From NCBI GenBank assembly GCA_024364735.1, contig JAGFNQ010005184.1:124001-188000 (forward strand): a DNA stretch of 64,000 nt. Direction: 5' to 3'. The notes beneath the pieces were generated by a model, which had not been told where the DNA came from, did not search any database, and was given only the letters and a program-made list of their open reading frames with translations. The position numbers were made by a program, and so were the translations under genes. Positions 57,567-64,000 of this stretch are shown piece by piece. Positions within the stretch are counted from its first letter, which is position 1, and each line of letters opens with the position of its first letter. This DNA comes from Boesenbergia rotunda (lineage: Eukaryota > Streptophyta > Magnoliopsida > Zingiberales > Zingiberaceae).

Positions 57567-58694
57567 TATCGTTGAAAGATGAAGCCAAAAACGCGTAGAG
57601 AATAAGAAGTTGAGAATAGAGAAGATGTGTGTGAAAATGATGAAATGAATTTCCTATTTATAGAGTTTGGATCATAACGGTTATTAAATCATAACCATTG
57701 ATTAAAAAATGGTCAAATGATTTCAATCGTTGAAAAAAATAAAAAAATAAAAAAACGCCTCCAATAGCTCCGAACCACCGGTTTAGCAATTTCCTCCCCC
57801 CTGAACTGGAATCGACCCTACATCCTGCCAGGTCCGCTCGGACTCACCACCGCTACCACTTATTTCTGTTTCAGGTAGCAAGTAGTTGCGTTACTTGGAG
57901 CCAAGAGAGAATCCAGCCGCTAGTCCCACAATATTGAGTTGGTTTAGAGATTTGGTTTACTATCCTTTTTATTTCCGCACTACCTTTATTTTTGCATTTG
58001 TTTAATTTGTCTTAGTAGAGTTCTGTTTATTTCGTATTAAGCCGTTACATTTTTTTGGAGTTCTTTGGAGTTTTCTTTTTTGTTTGTGATGGTTGAGCCA
58101 TACAATTATTATAAACTGCGTGGTTGTGTTTATTTTCTTTATTTTTGTAATGTTAGTCGCTTATGGCTAAGCTATATTGGTGAGGTGTTATATATGTATA
58201 CTCCAATTTGTTCGTCGTATAAGAGAGATGTTATCCGATTTTCAAGGAAGCATGAGCCTTTGGGACGTGACAATTAATTTTGGAACAATTATATTAGATT
58301 AGATTATGTTTCGTTTCATAATGCTTATTTTATGTTTTTGTAGATTTTCTTTTAATTTAAAGAAAATACTGTTGTGCTTCAGATCAGTTCAAATTACTTC
58401 ATGCATGCATGCATGATCTTGTCTCATACTTAAATAACATCAAGAACTAGTAGAAGAACCTTGCGTTGTGTTGCGACACAAAACAAAAGGGCAGAAAACC
58501 TTTTCCATTTTATTTTTTTTAAAATTGCATTAATTAATACCAGTATGATCGCGAGAATATGTTCATCTATCTAGCAGTTAATACGCAGAGGGGGAAATGA
58601 ATCTTATTATTATTATTATTATTATTATTTATTTATTTATTTGTCAAAGTCCTCCACTCGAGGTAATCTGTTTCTTTTGAAGAAAGTCAAACTT
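57567..58694. other. No recognised gene; TTA/TTTA microsatellite
   Basis: 57590-57680 is likely the hAT leader. 58601-58641 is (TTA)n followed by (TTTA)n. The short frame at 58065-58277 shows no family features. Confidence 0.5.
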
Positions 58695-59101
58695 GGAGGC
58701 CAAAAGGTAAGTCGACGACGAAGACGAAGACGAAGATGGAGACGAAGGGAGCCCTAACAAATCCCACTACCGCGCGTCCATATCCCGTCTGCATTCAAGA
58801 AATCTCTGGTGGCCAAACTTGGAGGCCAAAAGGTAAGTCGACGACGACGACGACGACGACGAGGACGAAGACGAAGACGAAGACGACGACGAAGACGAAG
58901 GGATCCCTAACAAATCCCACTACCGCGCGTCCATATCCCGTCTGCATTCAAGAAATCTCAGGTGGTCAAACTTGGAGGCCAAAAGGTAAGTCGACGACGA
59001 CGAAGACGAAGGGAGCCCTAACAAATCCCACTACCGCGCGTCCATATCCCGTCTGCATTCAAGAAATCTCTGGTGGCCAAACTTGGAGGCCAAAAGGTAA
59101 G

Positions 59102-59133
<32 letters not shown>

Positions 59134-59449
59134 GACGAAGACGAAGACGACGACGAAGGGATCCCTAACAAATCCCACTACCGCGCGTCCATATCCCGTC
59201 TGCATTCAAGAAATCTCAGGTGGTCAAACTTGGAGGCCAAAAGGTAAGTCGACGACGACGACGAAGACGAAGACGAAGGGAGCCCTAACAAATCCCACTA
59301 CCGCGCGTCCATATCCCGTCTGCATTCAAGAAATCTCTGGTGCATGCTTCCACTATCACCAACGAATACTGATGCCGCAGGAATTAATGAACAGGATGGG
59401 AATTCCTTCTCTTTCTGCTTTTGGCAATTGGTCGGAATGGTTTGCGTGA
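58695..59449 (+). CDS. Tandemly repeated exon-like unit, open frame, unknown product
   Basis: Five units begin at 58695, 58821, 58974, 59085 and 59232 (126, 153, 111 and 147 bases apart, all multiples of three). Each has a fixed part encoding GALTNPTTARPYPVCIQEIS then GGQTWRPKGK and a variable (GAC/GAA)n run encoding Thr/Lys. The frame from 58736 stays open for 237 codons and ends in ACFHYHQ...WSEWFA. Each fixed part contains AAAAGGTAAGTCG, a strong splice-donor sequence. I do not recognise the product. It may be a real gene segment duplicated through its exon-intron border, or a coding-length minisatellite. Confidence 0.45.
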
Positions 59450-60599
59450 ACAAGGAGAAGAGCGTGGAAAAAGAAACACCGGAAGAAACTCGAGGACAGG
59501 GAAGGGATCCAGTCGGGAAGGCCCACATGATTTTCTTTCTGCTTTTGTAGATTTTCTTTTAATTTAAAGAACACATGATTCAGATGGTCACGAAAGATAA
59601 TGACGAGCAGGTTTTTTTATTCTTGTATTTAGCTTTCGCTCCACTAGTGACGATGGGTGCCTTTTCAAAAACCATTGGCTTCTAGAATTTATTTGATGGG
59701 CGGTTTTAGGTGCGGAGTTTGATAAGGAAAATTGGTGTTTTATAAGGAATAAACTAGTATTTCACCTATGCTGCACCCTCATATTTTATATGATAAAAAT
59801 TAAATAATATAAATTATTTAGCTATGCAATTAAAAGCTAGGTAACTCATTATATCATCAACAAAAGCTACCCATAATGAACATGGCCATCACTTATTCTT
59901 AAAATTTGTATGATCAAATAATTTATTGGGAGTAAAATACGAAGAAAATTATGAGTCTTGATTTTGTACTTAATGTCTTCGACAATAATATTGATTAATT
60001 TTGTAAGTCTACCATCAATCTCTTTACTTTGGGAGTCATCTCAGGCAACAACTTTACGTATAACATCTCATGAGGAAACAAATTATAATATAGTAGTTAT
60101 AATTAAATTAGAAATTAATTTGAAAGGATTGTCAAAATAAAGAGACAAAAGTAACTCATCTAAAAGAATTATTTTGTCAGCCATGTCTTCACTTTTCAAT
60201 TAAGCAAAGGGCTTGAATTCATAGATAAACGACGGAAACAAGTTGTCAAATATTTCGCAGATTTTAATTTTCTGGACAAAGTTGATTTTGAATTTGTTAG
60301 TCATTGTTTTCAATTTCATGAAATTTTCTACTACTATTATATATTTGACAACATAAAGATGTCTTTCTTTTAATTTTGGCTTAAAACTCTACAGAATTTA
60401 GTTTTTGGCAATGGCATGAATACACGAACCCTAAACAAAAAGTATAAATTATTTTAAAGAATGACAATGTAAAAAATATAGTAAATAAATTTTTAAAGAA
60501 AAATGTTATAAAACAAATAGTTACTTCTCGATCATGAAAAATACATTCCATGCTGAAAATATCATCTTTCTCAAATATAGGTAGCTCATAGCATCAAAC
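59450..60599. other. No recognised gene
   Basis: AT-rich. The phrase GTAGATTTTCTTTTAATTTA occurs at about 58340 and 59547, on either side of the repeated unit, so the unit may lie inside a duplicated segment. Confidence 0.45.
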
Positions 60600-61780
60600 C
60601 AATCACACTTGAAGTGAATCACACTTTAAGTGCCCAAAACATCTTCTTTGCGGTAAGTTGAGGAATCAAACTAAAAAGGGATGGTATCTCAAGGCCCCAC
60701 GGGGCCTTGGTGCATACGCTGAGCAACTGTGTCGACTTGGCTGCCGCGAAGTTCGCAAAGATACGGGACATGTTCAAAAGATCAGCCAGAGTCCCGAGAC
60801 TCATTGGATATATCTCAGGGCCCCACGGGCCGCCAGCGAAGCGGTAAAGGACGAAGAGAAAATGATGAGACCATTAAGGGAGATTTCTCGGAACTCGAGA
60901 TAAGGATTATAATCAAAAGGCCCCTTATAAATACAAGAGTAATAAGGAAGGCGGAGGCTCGCAGCTTCTTCATCCCTGCACTAGTCCGATCAGCCAGTCA
61001 CATCGATCAGACTTGAAGGGAGAGACTTATGATAGGGTTGAATAGTCCATACTCGGCACAAGGGATAAAGAAGCCGCGGGGCGCGACATGACAGATTGAA
61101 GCGACCTTCCTTCCGGGGCCCCCCTCAGGAGATGCGCCCGGGAAGGTTAGCTCGAAGACCCCCCCCCCCCCCCCCCCCCCCCGGGGAGCACCCCGGGAGG
61201 TTAGGCCCCAAGAGCACCTCGGAGTTATAGCGCCCGAAGACCTCGAGCTCACCTCGGGAGGTGGAGTCCCCGCAATGACCGACCTCGGGTACTGACCCCC
61301 CCCCCCCCCCGCCGCTCGGTACGGATAATCATCCCGGTTAGAAAAGGTTTCGCACGACCCTTAAATGTCGTAACAGGCGGAGGCGTGATAATGGCACAAA
61401 CATTTTCAATGGATATCCAGTTACCGCGAAAGAGGGGGGCGTGACTTAAGTATCGGAAACGTGGCACCGAGCGAGGGGGCACGTCTAGTCTGTCGTCGTC
61501 AGTATAAAAGGTAGTCCAACCCCTCCGATAAGGGGGTTACGCTCTCTCAACCCTACATACATTATTTACTTCTCGCTACCTTTACTTTTCGGACAGACAC
61601 TGACTTGAGCGTCGGAGTGGACTCCGCTGGACCCCTGCTGGCGTGTCCCCTAACACTCGTGTTAACCTTGCAGGACCCTAAGTTCCTCTCCGCCACAGCA
61701 ACTTCCACAGGGCAGAACTCCAGTGACTAGCCATCGTCATCGACTCTTTCCGAAACAACGAGCATTTCACAATGGGGCAC
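60600..61780 (+). mobile_element. 3' end of a Tat-like Gypsy element: interior tail, purine tract, LTR
   Basis: GACTTGAAGGGAGAGACTTA (to 61029) followed by TGATAGGG resembles the purine tract and LTR start of the element at 8617-31626. The LTR holds TATAAAAG (61503-61510) and two C runs (24 C at 61159-61182, 15 C at 61296-61310). Its right border is unclear, near 61775. No gag-pol or second LTR is in the window, so the element is truncated or continues elsewhere. Confidence 0.55.
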
Positions 61781-62189
61781 GTTTTTTGAATCCGTTTAGC
61801 CCACATTATTTTATTGTCGTTGCGAGTTTATAAGAACCTTTTGCCTGATGAATAGGGGTATGTTTGTCAATATGAGGAGTCTCGGCTCGAGGTCTGAGCT
61901 CGGGGGTTATCCTGAAGAGTTGAATTGTCGTTTGGTCCTATTTGATAGAGGAGAGCTCGGCCCCTGAGCTCATGTGAGAGTCCTAGTTAGGACCTTGATC
62001 TGAGCCCTCGACCTGAGTCTCCAACCCTAGGGAGGTTTCTTTGATCCCATCTATCAGGACCAGCCCCGAGCTCTCGGCTCGAGTGTCTTAACCTCGGAGG
62101 ATTGACGCGGGGTGATCTATCTCTATCCCTATAGGTGACATAACCTCCTTAGCTGGCTTAACACGCATTATCCCAGTATTAATTTAGTA
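61781..62189. other. No recognised gene
   Basis: GC-moderate sequence with repeated GAGCTC and CTCGG words, LTR-like in flavour, no partner copy. Confidence 0.4.
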
Positions 62190-63020
62190 TTGTATGATAT
62201 TTATCTTCAAATATGTAAATAGAAAAAGAGATAATTATTTTTATCTTATGTATTGACTATCATTAGATGACTTAATCAATAATTAATAATAAATTATAAA
62301 ATTATTATTATGAAGAAAATCAAGAAATTTTATTTTTATTTTATAAATTTGCTATAGTTGACTTAGTCGAGTAAATCAAGAAATACTAATTAGTTGCCTT
62401 AATTAATAATTAATAGTAAATAATAAAAACATTATTATTATCAACAAAATTAAGAGATATTTATTTTTATCATACGAATTTGTTATCATTAATTGAATAA
62501 ATCAATAATTAATAGTAAATAATAAAAAATTGTTATTACAAGAAAATTAAGAGATATTTATTTATACGTTACTATCATAGTTAACTTAATCAATAATTAA
62601 TAGTAAATAATAAAATTATTATTATTAATTATCAAGAAAATTATGAGAAAATTATTTTTATCTTATAAACTTGCTATCATTAGTTGACTTAATCAATAAT
62701 TAATAATAAATAATAAAAATATTGTTATTATCAAGAAAATTAAGAGATATTTATTTTTATCTTACGAATTTGTTATCATTAATTGATTAAATCAATAATT
62801 AATAAATAATAAAAAATTGGTATTGTCAAGACAACTAAGAGATATTTATTTTTGCCTTATGAACTTGCTATCATAAATGACTTAATAAATAATAAAAAAT
62901 ATTATTAGTATCAAGACAATTAAGAGATATTTATTTTTATCTTATGAACTTGTTATCATTAATTGACTTAATCAATAATTAATATAAATAATAAAAAGTT
63001 ACTATTATCAAGACAATTAA
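62190..63020. repeat. AT-rich tandem array, about 85-110-bp unit
   Basis: About eight divergent copies with AAGAGATATTTATTTTTAT, TTGTTATCATTAATTGACTT and AATCAATAATTAATA. Copies of the first phrase lie near 62453, 62550, 62644, 62753, 62838 and 62926. Confidence 0.85.
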
Positions 63021-63400
63021 CTCATTTAATTTATCCATATTATTTAAACCATTTGATATTTTATGAGACTGTTTTTACTAAATATCCAAATAATTTAAAC
63101 CTTTTAAAATTCTCTTATTTCCAAAAGCTTCGCTTAAATTGTAAGAATATTATTTTAAATTAGTAATTTAACTGATTAAAGCATATTCATTCCTTAGACC
63201 ATGCTTTTTAATCCGTCATCTTAATTAATAAAAATAAGTTTTACTTGGTTCATAAATAGATAATGTAGCATCCTTAAAAAAATTCTCAAGTCCAATAGTA
63301 TAGAAGTTCAAATAATAATGACATTATATGTAGATCGATATTATTGATAAATATCACGAACTTGTCCTCTTCATGCGATTTATGATTAGCTACAATTGGC

Positions 63401-64000
63401 TATAAAAAGCAACCTTTGCATTGACATCGATATAGTAGAAAGAAGATCTATAGCGAAATAGGTTGCCTACGTGGAAGAGTAGACGAGTTAGCAAAATATA
63501 TACTATTTAGACATCACAATCTTGTTGGTATGTACAAATTATTTGTTTTGTTTTGTTTTTTGTTTTCAATATTTTCTTCTTCTTTGATTAATTAACTTGG
63601 GTGAAGATGAAAAAGTATATTTGATTTGATCTTACTTTTTATTGATTACAAGGCATTGTTTGAGTTAACAATACAATACTAAAGATGATTGCCAAATCAA
63701 AGCATGATCCGTACCATCATCGGTGTGACAGGTATATGCATTTATTACACTAGAAAAAATTAATGGTTTGATCTTCCATGATATATATCTAACAAAAGAA
63801 TAACTCATCTCAAATTATTAGTAATATATTGAATATAATCTTAAGTGTAAGCTTAATTTTCATTGCAGGCAATGTAATCTCGTGTGGTTTGTTTTTATCG
63901 CCCATGTAAGCTTTTAAACTTTTTTATTGATAATTAATTAGAAAGATTGTATGTTAATTTAAATACAACTCTTTAATGATTTATAGGCCGACATACATTC
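63401..64000 (+). CDS. Probable 5' end of a spliced gene, product unknown (runs off the edge)
   Basis: TATAAAAA at 63401-63408 could drive a transcript with exons about 63430-63527, 63653-63731, 63869-63905 and from 63987; each border has a consensus site (TTG/GTATGT, ACAAG/GCATT, ACAG/GTATAT, TGCAG/GCAATG, CAT/GTAAGC, ATAG/GCCGAC). The first ATG in exon 2 (63685) opens a frame that stays open across the joins: MIAKSKHDPYHHRCDRQCN then LVWFVFIAH and onward. A Cys pair before a hydrophobic run faintly recalls choline transporter-like amino termini, but it is too short to name. May also be non-coding. Confidence 0.35.

Noticed and set aside
1..64000. CRISPR arrays, operons, riboswitches, bacterial-type genes
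   Set aside because: None is present; the direct repeats are satellite or LTR repeats without spacer structure, and the genome is a plant nuclear one.

Overview
The window is nuclear DNA from a flowering plant. It holds plant Gypsy (Tat/Retand type) and Copia LTR retrotransposons, plant SINEs, hAT and FAR1/MULE-type transposase genes, fragments of plant genes (DIM1/YLS8, LCB1-like, glycine-rich protein A3, F-box/DUF295) and short pieces of plastid ndhF. Nothing is bacterial and there are no operons. I could not settle monocot versus dicot. Most of the sequence is transposable elements in several layers of nesting, and apart from one U2 snRNA copy and one retroelement ORF almost every coding region is broken.

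Region by region. 1-6600: pieces of host genes (DIM1/YLS8 exon, LCB1-like exon, glycine-rich A3 exons) sit beside a FAR1/MULE-transposase gene that runs into a 472-base assembly gap. 6705-7808: an F-box/DUF295 gene with one in-frame stop. 8617-31626: a Tat-type Gypsy element with two-sided LTRs, gag-protease, RT, two RNase H domains, integrase, a 145-bp tandem array and an antisense gene with its own TATA box. Its integrase is split by a younger 11.2-kb element (14494-25661) whose 2.85-kb LTRs are nearly identical and which carries no pol, only a 661-codon Phe/Gln-rich ORF. 32776-33026: a SINE with a 16-bp target duplication. 34055-52940: an old hAT-like gene on the minus strand cut into three by a minus-strand Copia element (34218-41908, duplication GTATG) and a SIRE-like Copia derivative (42405-52813, duplication GATAA). 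A second SINE lies inside the first of these.

The most unusual part is 45061-48390, inside the SIRE-like element. Four repeat units each hold a U2 snRNA copy on the minus strand. At least one copy has the full 196-nt length and the plant snRNA promoter (USE and TATA at Pol II spacing). The units end in a short hairpin followed by CTAG next to T, as Helitrons do. Two units also contain a 128-bp plastid ndhF fragment flanked by a 33-bp duplication. I read this as a Helitron-like element carrying an snRNA gene.

52814-64000: hAT remnants, a 158-bp satellite whose unit contains a near-perfect palindrome, a BED-finger hAT transposase pseudogene, a tandemly repeated exon-like unit that stays in frame and repeats a splice-donor sequence, the 3' end of another Tat-like element, an AT-rich array, and the probable first exons of an unidentified gene at the right edge. 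All family assignments come from reading motifs; no search was run.
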